IMG/VR virus record: IMGVR_UViG_3300025921_000697
Location: 1 to 64,000 of that record
From: a virus
DNA: 64,000 bases
Direction: 5' to 3' (one strand)
Below, in pieces: positions 48,701 to 57,211 of this stretch. A program made the position numbers and the translations under genes. The notes under the pieces were generated by a model. It saw only the letters and a program-made list of their open reading frames with translations, had not been told where the DNA came from and searched no databases. Positions within the stretch are counted from its first letter, which is position 1, and every line of letters begins with the position of its first letter.

Positions 48701-51410
48701 TAGTACAGCATCACAAATTTCCCATGTTACCCAGTTAATAGCCGTTTTACAAGATCACACGAGTAAAACTTACCTCTTAAAAAAAGCATACGATGCATTG
48801 ATCAGTATTGCCCCAGAATTTGCAGGTGTATATGATGGTGAAAAAGTAAACCTGGAAAAACTCAATGAACTGTATCCGATCTACATTGCCAATCTGAAAG
48901 CTGTTTCAGAGGCAAAGGCACTCGCATCCATCCGGGATAAATATGCTCAGGAACAGGCTGATGCTGAAGTCGCTGCATTCCAAGCGAAGCTAAAAGCAGA
49001 TCAGGAGCAAAAAGAGAATGCTGAGATAGAAAAAAATAATAAAAAACTGGTGGCTACTCCGGCCTTCGGAAGCCCAGGAATCGGAGCATCAACCGCTGCC
49101 CTTCCTCTTGGTAAAACTTCAGATGTAGCACAGAAAAATTTTGAACAAAAACAAGCAGAGGTAAAAAAAGCAGCTGAACAAACCGCAGCCCTCGATGCTT
49201 ATCTGGCCGGCGATTTGAAGAGCAGGCAAAAAAGAATAGCAGATCTTACTGCTGAGCTATCAAAACTGAAGAAAGGCACTGATGAATACAATAAAATATA
49301 CACTGAGCTTGAAACACAGAAAAAAAGTTTGGAAGTTGTTTCCGGAATTCCCGATGCCGCTCCGCAGGCACCTGGAATCGGCGAAAGAACTATTGCTGAA
49401 ATAAAAGCAGACTTAAAAAAAGCGAACTCAGATTTTGAACATGCCATAAACGGTTCACCTGAGAAGGAGGAATTGAAAAAGAAGATAGCAGCATTGAAGC
49501 AGGAGTTAATAGATGCCGGTGGAGCGAAGCCGGCTCCCTACAAAGGCGCTCGTCTTTCCGGAGTTCAAAAAGATTTGTTTAAGGATATTGATGCGCAGAC
49601 CGATCAGGAGATCACTGAAGAAAAATTAAAATTCAAGCAACTGCAGGAAGATGAAGAGACTTATTTGACAAATGTGCTCAAGATCAATACCGATGCCGCT
49701 AATAAGAAAATTGCTGCACTCGATGGTAGTAATGCTGAGGAAAGAAAACAAATAGCGCAACAAAAACTCTTCATCATTGAGCAGGAAGAAGAAACGAATA
49801 AAAAGTTATTCGACCTGCAGAAAAAACAATTAGATGCAAATTTCGCCAGCATTATAAATCAGGCTAAACTCGCGTTAGAAAAAACGAATGAAGATCCTAC
49901 AAAAACGGATCAGGAGAAAAGGAAGGCAAAGGCCGATTTCCTGGCCGCCGAATATCTTCTTGAAGCAACATATGATTACCAGGTTGATCAGCTCGAAACA
50001 AAATACAATCAGCGGTCAGTTGAGAATGCACAAAAAAGAAAAGATGCATTGCTACAGATTTCTCATGATATCAGTAAGACAGACCTTGAAATCACGGTTG
50101 GCACTTTGCAGGCTATTGATGATTCCACAGGAAAAGCTGTAGCTGAAATAAAGTTGAAGTATGATAAGCTGATTCAGGATATTTTGAAAAGCAATCAAAG
50201 TCTTCAGAATAAGACGTCAGCAATAAAAATTCTTACTACCACTGAAGACGTGGAAACCGGCGGGGTGCAATTGAAAGGAGATGTAGCAAAAGTTTTGGTA
50301 GCAAAGCAACTTTTGGATTTTGGACTGATTACAAAAAAACAATTTGAGGAAATATATGCCGCTGCAAATGAAGGCCAGAAAAAACTGAATAATGCTATCC
50401 AGGAAGGGAAAACCAGCATTACCTCTATGAGCGCCGTTTTGGAGAAATCCCTTGGGAAATTATTTGGCTTTGGAAAAGAGAGTGGCCAGGCGCAACTTTT
50501 GGCTCAGACCATTACCGATGGGTTCGGAACTGCGAAAAATGCAATGGATTCTTATTTTGAGGCGGAACAGAATAATATCGAGCATAGCAATCAAATCACA
50601 CAGCAAAGGTTAGATATTGAATTGCAACAGGCGAAATCCAAAGCACAAAGCCAGGCTGAGCAGGATTCACTCGATCGGCAATTCCAGGCCAAAAAGGAGG
50701 CAGCGGATAAGGCAGCATTTGAGAAAAATAAAAAGCTTCAGATCGAACAGGCAAAAATTAACCTGGCAATTCAATTATCAAATTTGGCCGTGATTGCTTT
50801 TGCTCCAAACCCGTTGAACATTGCTACTTTGGGAGTCGCGGGCACAATCATGTACGCAATTCAGGCGGCGCTTGCCTTCGCCAATTATGCCCTCAATGTA
50901 AGTAAGATCAATTCGGCTCAATTTGCGGCAGCTGGTGGTGGTAAAGTTCCAAAACTTCCAAACGGAAAAGTTACAAATCCATCAAATATTCCTACACAGC
51001 CAAACGGCGACAACGTTTTGGCAACGGTAAAAACCGGTGAAGTGCTTCTGAATGAAGAGCAACAGCGGAAAGCTGGTGGTGACGAATTCTTTAGAAGGCT
51101 TGGTGTACCTGGATTTGCAGATGGCGGAAGGATTCAGGCTTTTGCGTCCGGAGGTTATGCCGGCATAGGAAGTGAAGAGTTGGGAGGATCATTAAAGGCT
51201 CCTATTAATCCACGATCTTTTTTGTCAGGCAATACATCAAATCTTTTTGAAGAAAACAGCCGTCAGATATCTGCATTAGCAGGACTGATTGAAGAAACAG
51301 GCCGGCAAGTTCATCAAAGAATTGACAAATTACAGGTTGTACTGGACCCGGCAAAGGTTGACCGGGCAAACAACAAAACTAAAAAAGCTACTGCAATAGG
51401 AAAATTATGA
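45720..51410 (+). CDS. Tail tape measure protein
   Basis: A 1896-residue protein. Coiled coils fill the first 320 residues (NAFTKMDEVKRKLNTQLQEK; LKAAETQLTQDLSSQGVQTK) and again about 1300-1530. A TMP-like region (VGFQAIFQGALNLLHTNTEL; MGAAYQQLGQREEVAGSATS) covers 450-700. Hydrophobic segments lie near 785-815 (VSLVLLTIIRVITAIPFSVI), 940-960 (LGIILGIIALVVPAISAF) and 1685-1720 (NIATLGVAGTIMYAIQAALA), then a Gly-rich tail with GFADGGRIQAFASGGYAGIG. Tape length suggests a long siphovirus tail (about 280 nm at 0.15 nm per residue, a rule-of-thumb value). Confidence 0.9.
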   Translation: MSEPIINRIYDLKIAGYDDSMAKVEALTNAFTKMDEVKRKLNTQLQEKVNAGDTDAVTQLTKKIADLENQMANLKTQRDSAAKEEALLAKAEKDRADALLKTQKAEESVAKTEQIRINSTIAQEKELDRQIALEEKQAQQLAKEKISIDALEGSYNRLKEQRLQLESFTANSNPGSTFNLNGSLIGYDEAIAKIKEIKGQEQQYLDQLKIEKESQASIIKGLQEKITQIKIERLELEKVVSTSQAGESVTFKGQTINYTEAIAQINELKAAETQLTQDLSSQGVQTKELSNNYYGLLAAQREAINLYRNTDFNSPIFQEVKLQAQEATDKVQAFNRSLSPDGTLVGEYKTGIINAFKNLGLTDVLKNQRAQLQAEFDQLKNQNESLVSEYWKAGSAGTTAFRDVEAQLRRNVEQQEQIRSSLNNLDNSLRNTGSVGAQISEGIASGFKNVKSQIGQVLVAYVGFQAIFQGALNLLHTNTELSDSIAQLQIYIHGTTEEANNLVDVLKKIPTRTSLPNLVDIATAVAQKGVAKEEIGEVTQAFDQLFTALGKDAGDPHQGVLTIAKLISIFHDDHEVTAQRVRELGNAMFTLQSSGPVSGEFLQSYAERVGAVRSITGATIPQILGMGAAYQQLGQREEVAGSATSILLTKMISNVEKFASVSGISVEKLRAVIKANPFEGLLEVAEKLKEKGNDGVEAMVKLVGDLGVNNVRAKGAFSELINNADLFRAKMELAGSALSSTSSLTTAFEEKQKTFGATIAEIGKELQIAFSNENFLKVLNGVSLVLLTIIRVITAIPFSVIVGGITAMSAAWLFYKGNLTLTRLEQMANNEATLLGYVRLNILKSGLFGAAAAEQARAASIQRTNAAVVLKIASINSEIAAENGAIAALEARVAADAEQSVVLEGEITARRAHVLALESEVAALDSATLATDGLNVATKASPLGIILGIIALVVPAISAFGKSTNNATKEISEQNKQLRLNEQIQGEVAKSVSDSTASQISHVTQLIAVLQDHTSKTYLLKKAYDALISIAPEFAGVYDGEKVNLEKLNELYPIYIANLKAVSEAKALASIRDKYAQEQADAEVAAFQAKLKADQEQKENAEIEKNNKKLVATPAFGSPGIGASTAALPLGKTSDVAQKNFEQKQAEVKKAAEQTAALDAYLAGDLKSRQKRIADLTAELSKLKKGTDEYNKIYTELETQKKSLEVVSGIPDAAPQAPGIGERTIAEIKADLKKANSDFEHAINGSPEKEELKKKIAALKQELIDAGGAKPAPYKGARLSGVQKDLFKDIDAQTDQEITEEKLKFKQLQEDEETYLTNVLKINTDAANKKIAALDGSNAEERKQIAQQKLFIIEQEEETNKKLFDLQKKQLDANFASIINQAKLALEKTNEDPTKTDQEKRKAKADFLAAEYLLEATYDYQVDQLETKYNQRSVENAQKRKDALLQISHDISKTDLEITVGTLQAIDDSTGKAVAEIKLKYDKLIQDILKSNQSLQNKTSAIKILTTTEDVETGGVQLKGDVAKVLVAKQLLDFGLITKKQFEEIYAAANEGQKKLNNAIQEGKTSITSMSAVLEKSLGKLFGFGKESGQAQLLAQTITDGFGTAKNAMDSYFEAEQNNIEHSNQITQQRLDIELQQAKSKAQSQAEQDSLDRQFQAKKEAADKAAFEKNKKLQIEQAKINLAIQLSNLAVIAFAPNPLNIATLGVAGTIMYAIQAALAFANYALNVSKINSAQFAAAGGGKVPKLPNGKVTNPSNIPTQPNGDNVLATVKTGEVLLNEEQQRKAGGDEFFRRLGVPGFADGGRIQAFASGGYAGIGSEELGGSLKAPINPRSFLSGNTSNLFEENSRQISALAGLIEETGRQVHQRIDKLQVVLDPAKVDRANNKTKKATAIGKL

Positions 51411-51886
51411 ACCTTCGACTTTCATATCAAACGCAGGACCCTGAAATTATTCGGGAAAACTTTAGGAAAATAAAAGAAGCTCTGGATGTTCCCGCAGGAA
51501 CTGCCGGCGCCGTGAAATTTAAGGGTACCTGGAACGCTAATACGAATATCATTACCAGTTCGGATGTTACATTGAATGGTAATCCTATCCCGGCAGCCGG
51601 CACCGGAAATGAGGGATATTATTTTGTAGTTGATACTGATGGAACTACAGACATTGCAGGAATTGCAGATTGGAAAGCAACTGACTGGATTGTTTCGACC
51701 GGAGCAACTTGGATAAAAGTCAATAATGCGGGTGGTGGTGGTGCGGCTATAGACGACACTACAACTTCTTTAACAACTGTTTATTCATCACAAAAAACAC
51801 AGGATGAAATAGATGTTCTTCAGGGAGAAATTGATGCTGTTAACCCAATAGGAAACAAACTTTTTAACTATTATAATTTTATTTAA
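51407..51886 (+). CDS. Tail fibre-like protein
   Basis: A 159-residue protein. GAVKFKGTWNANTNIITSSD, then EGYYFVVDTDGTTDIAGIAD and WKATDWIVSTGATWIKVNN form a small repeat domain common in phage tail fibres and baseplate proteins (F.GTW.A..N motif). A helical N-terminus (DPEIIRENFRKIKEAL) may attach to the tail. It overlaps the tape measure gene by 4 bp, in the place of receptor-binding or distal tail proteins. Confidence 0.6.
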   Translation: MNLRLSYQTQDPEIIRENFRKIKEALDVPAGTAGAVKFKGTWNANTNIITSSDVTLNGNPIPAAGTGNEGYYFVVDTDGTTDIAGIADWKATDWIVSTGATWIKVNNAGGGGAAIDDTTTSLTTVYSSQKTQDEIDVLQGEIDAVNPIGNKLFNYYNFI

Positions 51887-51888
51887 TC

Positions 51889-52116
51889 ATGGAAGAAGTA
51901 GATTACACAGACCTTATTAATGAAAACATTAAACAGGCCGTCTTAAACAATTACATGGCGACGGATGCCTATACTACAGCGTTCAATGCGGTATTACCTT
52001 CGCTGGGTTTAACAATAGAGAATTTCAACAAGTACTTGAATGAAGCTGTAGGACAAGGCATAGCCCCCGAAACTGCTATGAACTGTTATATGTTAACCCT
52101 TACAATGAAATCATAA
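51889..52116 (+). CDS. Small late protein
   Basis: A 75-residue acidic helical protein (EEVDYTDLINENIKQAVLNN, SLGLTIENFNKYLNEAVGQG). It lies 2 bp after the fibre-like gene and 1 bp before the next. No family recognised. Confidence 0.5.
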   Translation: MEEVDYTDLINENIKQAVLNNYMATDAYTTAFNAVLPSLGLTIENFNKYLNEAVGQGIAPETAMNCYMLTLTMKS

Positions 52117-52117
52117 A

Positions 52118-52537
52118 ATGTCAGCGAATACAGTACCTATATTTTTGATCAAACCGCGTTTAGAGTCTTGTAGAATCTCCGCTGCTAACGTGAACAGAGA
52201 CGGCTCCGGGACGCTGGTACCTTTATGGACTGCTGGAGCAAACGGAAGCCGTATTGATTACGTCATCTTTACTAACGCTTCGCCAGGTATTGGGTCGGCA
52301 GTTGCTAAAGTTTGGAGGATCTTTATATCAGATACATCCGGACTTAATCCAAGGCTGATAAATGAACAAAGCATTGCCGCAGCAACTTCATCTGCCACAG
52401 TACAAGGACAAACATCAACTGTAACCATGACCAATGGTAGATTCCTTCAGCCAGGGCAAATATTGTATGTAACTCAGTCTGTTTACTCTACCACAGCAGA
52501 CCAGACCGATGTTTTTGCGCAGGGAGGCGATTACTAA
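52118..52537 (+). CDS. Virion protein, beta-sandwich type
   Basis: A 139-residue beta-rich protein (SRIDYVIFTNASPGIGSAVA, KVWRIFISDTSGLNPRLINE, RFLQPGQILYVTQSVYSTTA). The pattern is that of small tail-associated proteins. One-base overlap with the next gene. Confidence 0.55.
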   Translation: MSANTVPIFLIKPRLESCRISAANVNRDGSGTLVPLWTAGANGSRIDYVIFTNASPGIGSAVAKVWRIFISDTSGLNPRLINEQSIAAATSSATVQGQTSTVTMTNGRFLQPGQILYVTQSVYSTTADQTDVFAQGGDY

Positions 52538-54276
52538 TGTACGGCTTTCCAACACAGCTATATCCAGTTCCACAAGGATTGTTCAGGGATCAAAGCGCTG
52601 GCTTTGGTGCGAGCATTAACAACAATATTTTTTATTCAATTAGAGATGGAAACTGGAGTGATCCAATGATGTGGGAAGTCGTAGGCGATAAAATTCTTGG
52701 AAGAACGCCAACGCAATATGATGATGTCTATGTAAGACATACAGTTAATCTGGATTCAGCAGAGCAAGCAACTCATAACTGTAATAATCTTTTTGTTTCA
52801 GGAACTCTAATCTTTACTTTTTATCAGACGACGTTAAATGTTTACGGTGATATAAAATGTACAGGATTGATTGATTTTAGCTTTGGAGGTTATTCCATCT
52901 GTGCGTTAAACTTTTATGGACGTTTAATAAACTCTAACTTGGATGACAATCATTTCTTGGCTGGTAATAATTGGGTAAGATACCAATATGTGGGCGAATG
53001 GATGGAAATTTTGCCTGTGACTTATTATAAGTTATCCTGTTCAGGATTTCAATATATTACCAAAGATCTTATAGTACTTAACAACTTTATGTTTGGCCAA
53101 TTCGACATGAGAAATAATTATTCATTCTTTGGTAATATACAAATAGACAATGCCAGGCACTTGTATAAATACAATGGAGGAACTATAATTATTGCCGGTA
53201 TTACTTCAACTTCAGGAGGATCAATTTTTACATTTGACGGAAACCCGGATATAGAGTTTAGAGGCAGTGAAGTCATGTTGTTAGGGACAAATTCAAACTT
53301 TGGTACAGGTGTTATTAAATTTAATACCAACAACCAAACTATGAGTCAGATGAGTCCTATATTCAACACCAATTTAATCATAGAAGATATTGTATTCACA
53401 ATTGGCAACGGATCTATCCAATTGGGTTCAGGAGCTAATTTCAACGGCATATCTGGTGCAAGTCAACTCGTGATAGCAAGCGGAGGGACATTGATTTTCA
53501 ACTGGGATGCGCCTTATCCCATGAGTACGGGTGTTTTTAATCACATGGCTAATGCTGGAAGTGCTATAGGTTATGGCATGACTACCAACTACACAATACC
53601 TTTGACAACTTTTCAAGGTCTTCAGCTTATAAACGGAGCTACTAAATCATTACAATCCGGCTCAGTAGTAAATGGAAATCTTGTAGCTACCATAACAGGT
53701 GTTGCTATATTAGGGAATGTTACTTTAATAGGACTTGTAAATATCAATGGCGCTAATTTTACATTAAACGGATATACAGCAGAGCTTAGAGGCGGATTTA
53801 CGAGTGGTTCAAGACCTCCCACTACTATATCTGCTGGCACTATACTATTTACAACCAACAGCCAAAATATATACAGCAATGTGATAAACGCAAACATATT
53901 AATATCCGGAGCAATCACAATAACTACTGTATATGGAGGTGAAAACATATCAATAACCTTAAAAGGCACGTTAAATGGAGATAATTCCTCAAGCAAACTT
54001 GTCAATACTCCAGGAGGTACATTTAACTACCAAAATGCTCAACAGCCAATGCTTACAGGGATTTTGGATTGCAGTACTAACGCAAACATTTTCAAATACA
54101 ATATGGCAGGAAATCAAGATGTGACAGGAACAACTTATAGAACTCTTGAATTTGGAGGCTCAGGCGTTAAGAAATTAATGGGAAACGTGGTAGTAAATGT
54201 TTCAGCAGGCGGTTCATGGAGCATCACAGGAACGGCAACTATTGATTATAATGGATTTACGATAACAACGATTTAA
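52537..54276 (+). CDS. Tail spike/fibre with parallel beta-helix
   Basis: A 579-residue protein. Near residue 35 it has the G8-like opening SIRDGNWSDPMMWEVVGDKI with DDVYVRHTVNLDSAEQATHN. The remainder is a run of short strands rich in Asn and Gly (LFVSGTLIFTFYQTTLNVYG, GGTIIIAGITSTSGGSIFTF, VVNGNLVATITGVAILGNVT), the signature of a right-handed beta-helix. Such proteins bind or degrade surface polysaccharides. The C-terminus ends in a beta strand. It is the probable receptor-binding protein. Confidence 0.65.
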   Translation: MYGFPTQLYPVPQGLFRDQSAGFGASINNNIFYSIRDGNWSDPMMWEVVGDKILGRTPTQYDDVYVRHTVNLDSAEQATHNCNNLFVSGTLIFTFYQTTLNVYGDIKCTGLIDFSFGGYSICALNFYGRLINSNLDDNHFLAGNNWVRYQYVGEWMEILPVTYYKLSCSGFQYITKDLIVLNNFMFGQFDMRNNYSFFGNIQIDNARHLYKYNGGTIIIAGITSTSGGSIFTFDGNPDIEFRGSEVMLLGTNSNFGTGVIKFNTNNQTMSQMSPIFNTNLIIEDIVFTIGNGSIQLGSGANFNGISGASQLVIASGGTLIFNWDAPYPMSTGVFNHMANAGSAIGYGMTTNYTIPLTTFQGLQLINGATKSLQSGSVVNGNLVATITGVAILGNVTLIGLVNINGANFTLNGYTAELRGGFTSGSRPPTTISAGTILFTTNSQNIYSNVINANILISGAITITTVYGGENISITLKGTLNGDNSSSKLVNTPGGTFNYQNAQQPMLTGILDCSTNANIFKYNMAGNQDVTGTTYRTLEFGGSGVKKLMGNVVVNVSAGGSWSITGTATIDYNGFTITTI

Positions 54277-54278
54277 AA

Positions 54279-54929
54279 ATGGCACTATCAGACATCATAG
54301 CTACAATCATTTCCAGATCAAAGGTGATCGAGATCTGCGATTCACTTCATGACGTGCAAAATTCAACAACAGAAGAGGAAGTAATTGAGGCCGGCTTGCC
54401 TCTGCTTGTATATTCCTACCAGGCAGGAATTATTGATGATAGTTTAATTGCCGATTTTACAGAATCAACATTAAACTCATACAACATTTTTACAACCGGT
54501 ACTTTCACGATCACCAACCCGGATAGTGAAGTTTACATCTTGAAAAATGCAATTGTAAGTCTTACTATTTCCGGTACCTGGAATGGCAAAATAAATGTGA
54601 TGGGAGCGGCCACGCTGAATTTAACTATCGGAGACACTTGTTTTGCAACTGTAAAAGTTTATGATAATGGAATTGCCAACGTGACAATTAATGATGATGC
54701 AATGGTAACGCTTGCTTGCAAGGAAAACAGCAACGTCACAGCGATCGTTAACACGAACGGAATTTTTCATCTGACTGCTTACAACTTCAGCGTTTGCGGC
54801 GTGACTACCAACAACAACAGCTATGCGAAAGCCACGCTTTTTCATAACAGTTCTATAACACCAGCAAACTATGACACTTCGACACTCCTTATAAATCTTT
54901 ATCAAAATGCACAAAGCATTTTATCATAA
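54279..54929 (+). CDS. Fibre protein, beta-solenoid type
   Basis: A 216-residue protein. After a helical N-terminus (RSKVIEICDSLHDVQNSTTE) it becomes a beta-solenoid (NIFTTGTFTITNPDSEVYIL, IVSLTISGTWNGKINVMGAA, TLNLTIGDTCFATVKVYDNG). Likely a partner or tail-tip piece of the preceding spike. Stop overlaps the next gene by one base. Confidence 0.6.
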   Translation: MALSDIIATIISRSKVIEICDSLHDVQNSTTEEEVIEAGLPLLVYSYQAGIIDDSLIADFTESTLNSYNIFTTGTFTITNPDSEVYILKNAIVSLTISGTWNGKINVMGAATLNLTIGDTCFATVKVYDNGIANVTINDDAMVTLACKENSNVTAIVNTNGIFHLTAYNFSVCGVTTNNNSYAKATLFHNSSITPANYDTSTLLINLYQNAQSILS

Positions 54930-55174
54930 TGGAAAACCAAAGGAGAAATACCGAACTTGACCGCCAGCTTCAGGAATTAGCATCTGAAGATTGGGAGAAA
55001 TTTGTAAAGCTGATGGGAGAAAAAAACATCATGGCTGCTAAAATTTGCATTCTCCGTGCAAAAGGAAAATCCTACAACCAAATTGCGCTTCGCGTCGGCA
55101 CCACCCAAAAAGTTGTCAGAAACCGAAGCCATAAATGTGAATGCACTGTAACGCCCGCCCAGCAATCACTTTAA
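54929..55174 (+). CDS. Small HTH protein at the end of the fibre operon
   Basis: An 81-residue protein with a helical N-terminus and a sigma-r4-like HTH (MAAKICILRAKGKSYNQIAL, RVGTTQKVVRNRSHKCEC). It lies in the late region just upstream of the third late palindrome, so it may be a DNA-binding regulator of late genes. That is inference from position. Confidence 0.55.
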   Translation: MENQRRNTELDRQLQELASEDWEKFVKLMGEKNIMAAKICILRAKGKSYNQIALRVGTTQKVVRNRSHKCECTVTPAQQSL

Positions 55175-55218
55175 TCAATTTCTGTAAAGAGAACACAATC
55201 TTTTTTATTTAAAAGGAG

Positions 55219-55233
55219 TGCCCGAAGCGGGCA
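55219..55233. other. GC-rich hairpin TGCCCG-AAG-CGGGCA
   Basis: A perfect 6-bp stem with 3-nt loop, 45 bp after the HTH gene and 22 bp before late palindrome copy 3. No plus-strand T-tract follows; on the minus strand an A/T-rich stretch does. It may end transcription or stabilise the fibre message. Confidence 0.45.
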
Positions 55234-55254
55234 ATGTTACTCGTGAAATAGTAA

Positions 55255-55280
55255 AAAAGTAATTGAATAAATTACATTTT
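55255..55280 (+). promoter_or_regulatory. Late control palindrome, copy 3
   Basis: Arms AAAAGTAATT and AATTACATTT around GAATA; one mismatch relative to copies 1 and 2. The right arm contains TACATTTT (55273-55280), -7-like. It lies 9 bp before the protease ATG. Confidence 0.6.
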
Positions 55281-55287
55281 TACACTC

Positions 55288-56472
55288 ATGAAGGCAACGC
55301 CGCTAATTGTTTTTAATTATTCAATAAAAAATCAGGCTGGTAGTAAGGCTGAAATTTTCATCGACGGCGATATCGTCGATGCTCCTACACAGGAGATATT
55401 GAAGGATTGGTTCGGCGACGATACTTCAGTTTCCTACAAATCATTCCGGGACCTGGTTAACGCTTCAGACGCACAAATTTTTGATGTTTATATCAACAGC
55501 GGCGGCGGACAGATGATTGAAGCCATGGCCATTCATGATTTGCTGGTGGAGATGCAGGAGAAGAAAGGCAAAACTGTAAATACCATAGGCCGCGGTATTG
55601 TGGCCAGTGCTGCTACTTACATTTTGATGGCAGGTAAAAAACCGGCAATGTCTTCCAACAGCTGGCTAATGATTCATAACGTTTCCGGTGGTATTTATGG
55701 TAGCGTAAATGAAGTTGAAAACTATGCAGCAACGATGCGCCGGTTCAACGATTCAGCCACAGGATTTTACCAAAAAGTTACCGGGTTAAGCAAAACGGTA
55801 ATTGCCAACATGATGGATGCCGAAACATGGATGACTGCTGAAGAAGCAAAAACAAAAGGCTTTATCAAAGAAACTACCGGTGAAGCTTCATTCTCACAAA
55901 TAATTAAACCTGAGCAATGGCCATTCAGCAATTCGGCTGTGCTCAACTCATATAATTCATTCACAAAAAAAAATGATCCTGTTATGGACACAACAAAAAT
56001 TACAGAAGCGATAAATAACGGCTTCAATTCTCTTTTAGAAAAGCTGGGTATTAGCAACAAAAAAGATGAAGCTGAAACCAAAAAAGCTTTCGAAGATTTT
56101 AGCAACAGCATTACCAATGCCATCGCTGCAAATACAGGCTCTTCCCTGGATGAAGAAGCAGTGAAAAAAATTGTCAACACTGCTTTGACCGATGCGTTGA
56201 AAACAATTCCCCAAAATTTTACTCAAGCGATAGCTGATTCACAAAAAGATTTTGTGAAGAAAGAGGACATAAAGGACCTGGTAAAAAAAGACGACGTAAA
56301 GGATGTGTTGAACAAAACTGACTTCAACGCTGAAATGAAAACCTTGAGAGAAGATCTGGTGCAAAAAATTTCAGGAGGTAAAACCGAAAACAACGCTGGT
56401 AATAAAAATAAATCAGGCGTAAACAGTAAATGGGCGTACGAAAATCTTTGGACAGAACCAGCTGCAAATTAA
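55288..56472 (+). CDS. ClpP-type prohead protease with scaffold-like tail
   Basis: A 394-residue protein. The first 210 residues are a ClpP fold: IFIDGDIVDA, DVYINSGGGQMIEAMAIHDL, then GRGIVASAATYILMAGKKPA with catalytic Ser107 and MIHNVSGG with His130. The rest (about 230-394) is Ala/Lys/Asp-rich and helical (AINNGFNSLLEKLGISNKKD; KEDIKDLVKKDDVKDVLNKT), like a scaffold fused to the protease. It matures the head by cutting scaffold and capsid tails. It follows palindrome copy 3 by 9 bp, starting the head operon. Confidence 0.9.
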   Translation: MKATPLIVFNYSIKNQAGSKAEIFIDGDIVDAPTQEILKDWFGDDTSVSYKSFRDLVNASDAQIFDVYINSGGGQMIEAMAIHDLLVEMQEKKGKTVNTIGRGIVASAATYILMAGKKPAMSSNSWLMIHNVSGGIYGSVNEVENYAATMRRFNDSATGFYQKVTGLSKTVIANMMDAETWMTAEEAKTKGFIKETTGEASFSQIIKPEQWPFSNSAVLNSYNSFTKKNDPVMDTTKITEAINNGFNSLLEKLGISNKKDEAETKKAFEDFSNSITNAIAANTGSSLDEEAVKKIVNTALTDALKTIPQNFTQAIADSQKDFVKKEDIKDLVKKDDVKDVLNKTDFNAEMKTLREDLVQKISGGKTENNAGNKNKSGVNSKWAYENLWTEPAAN

Positions 56473-56545
56473 ACTGAAAACGGAAACATTCACGGAATCA
56501 AAAATCAAATTTCAAACTCTTTTTTAAAAATAAAAATTCTCGATC

Positions 56546-57151
56546 ATGGAAGCCATTTCCAACAAAGACATACTGAATTACGACCAGCGGAAAAATTTAT
56601 TAAGCGCTGCGTTCACTTTCGCTTTCACCGGTGGTAGCGGATATACGTCAGCCCCGGCAGTTTCTTTCAGCGGAGGTGGTGGTACAGGAGCCGCTGCGAC
56701 TGCAATTGTTACCAATGGCCGCGTGACGGGCTTAACGATCACAAATGGTGGTACGGGATATACCACAGCGCCTACAATCGCTTTCAGCGGTGGTGGCGGT
56801 ACGGGAGCCGCTGCAACAGCAGTTCTTACTGCTCAAGTAGTTACTTCTGCAACGATCACAAGCGGTGGATCAGGACAAAAGATTGTCGTGACTGACAATA
56901 CAAATTACGGTACTGATTCCAGACTCGGTGTGAATGTGACTGCTGCCGATTCCAACGGAGTGGTTAAAGAATATCACATGGACGAAGCTCATAACAGTGT
57001 AACAATTGATCTGCTTGCTGATGGTTTGAATTCAGTTGATGGAATCGACCTGGCAGTAACTGTTACAAGTGCCGCCAGGATGACGAAGGACGGATCTGTC
57101 TTTGGCGTTGGAGATGCAAAAACAGATGGTTCATTCCTGATGGATAAATAA
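56546..57151 (+). CDS. Head decoration-like protein with [10 protein letters not shown] insert
   Basis: A 201-residue protein. Residues 1-28 ([20 protein letters not shown]) and 100-201 ([40 protein letters not shown]) look like a capsid-associated fold, interrupted by an approximately 75-residue glycine-rich repeat ([20 protein letters not shown]; then [20 protein letters not shown]). The same repeat sits in the protein at 58290. It lies between protease and major capsid genes, the usual place of decoration proteins. Confidence 0.55.
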   Translation: MEAISNKDILNYDQRKNLLSAAFTFAFTGGSGYTSAPAVSFSGGGGTGAAATAIVTNGRVTGLTITNGGTGYTTAPTIAFSGGGGTGAAATAVLTAQVVTSATITSGGSGQKIVVTDNTNYGTDSRLGVNVTAADSNGVVKEYHMDEAHNSVTIDLLADGLNSVDGIDLAVTVTSAARMTKDGSVFGVGDAKTDGSFLMDK

Positions 57152-57211
57152 AATTTTTTAACGGTAAATATTTAAAAACCAAAAAACAACTTCTTTTTAA
57201 AATTCAATACG

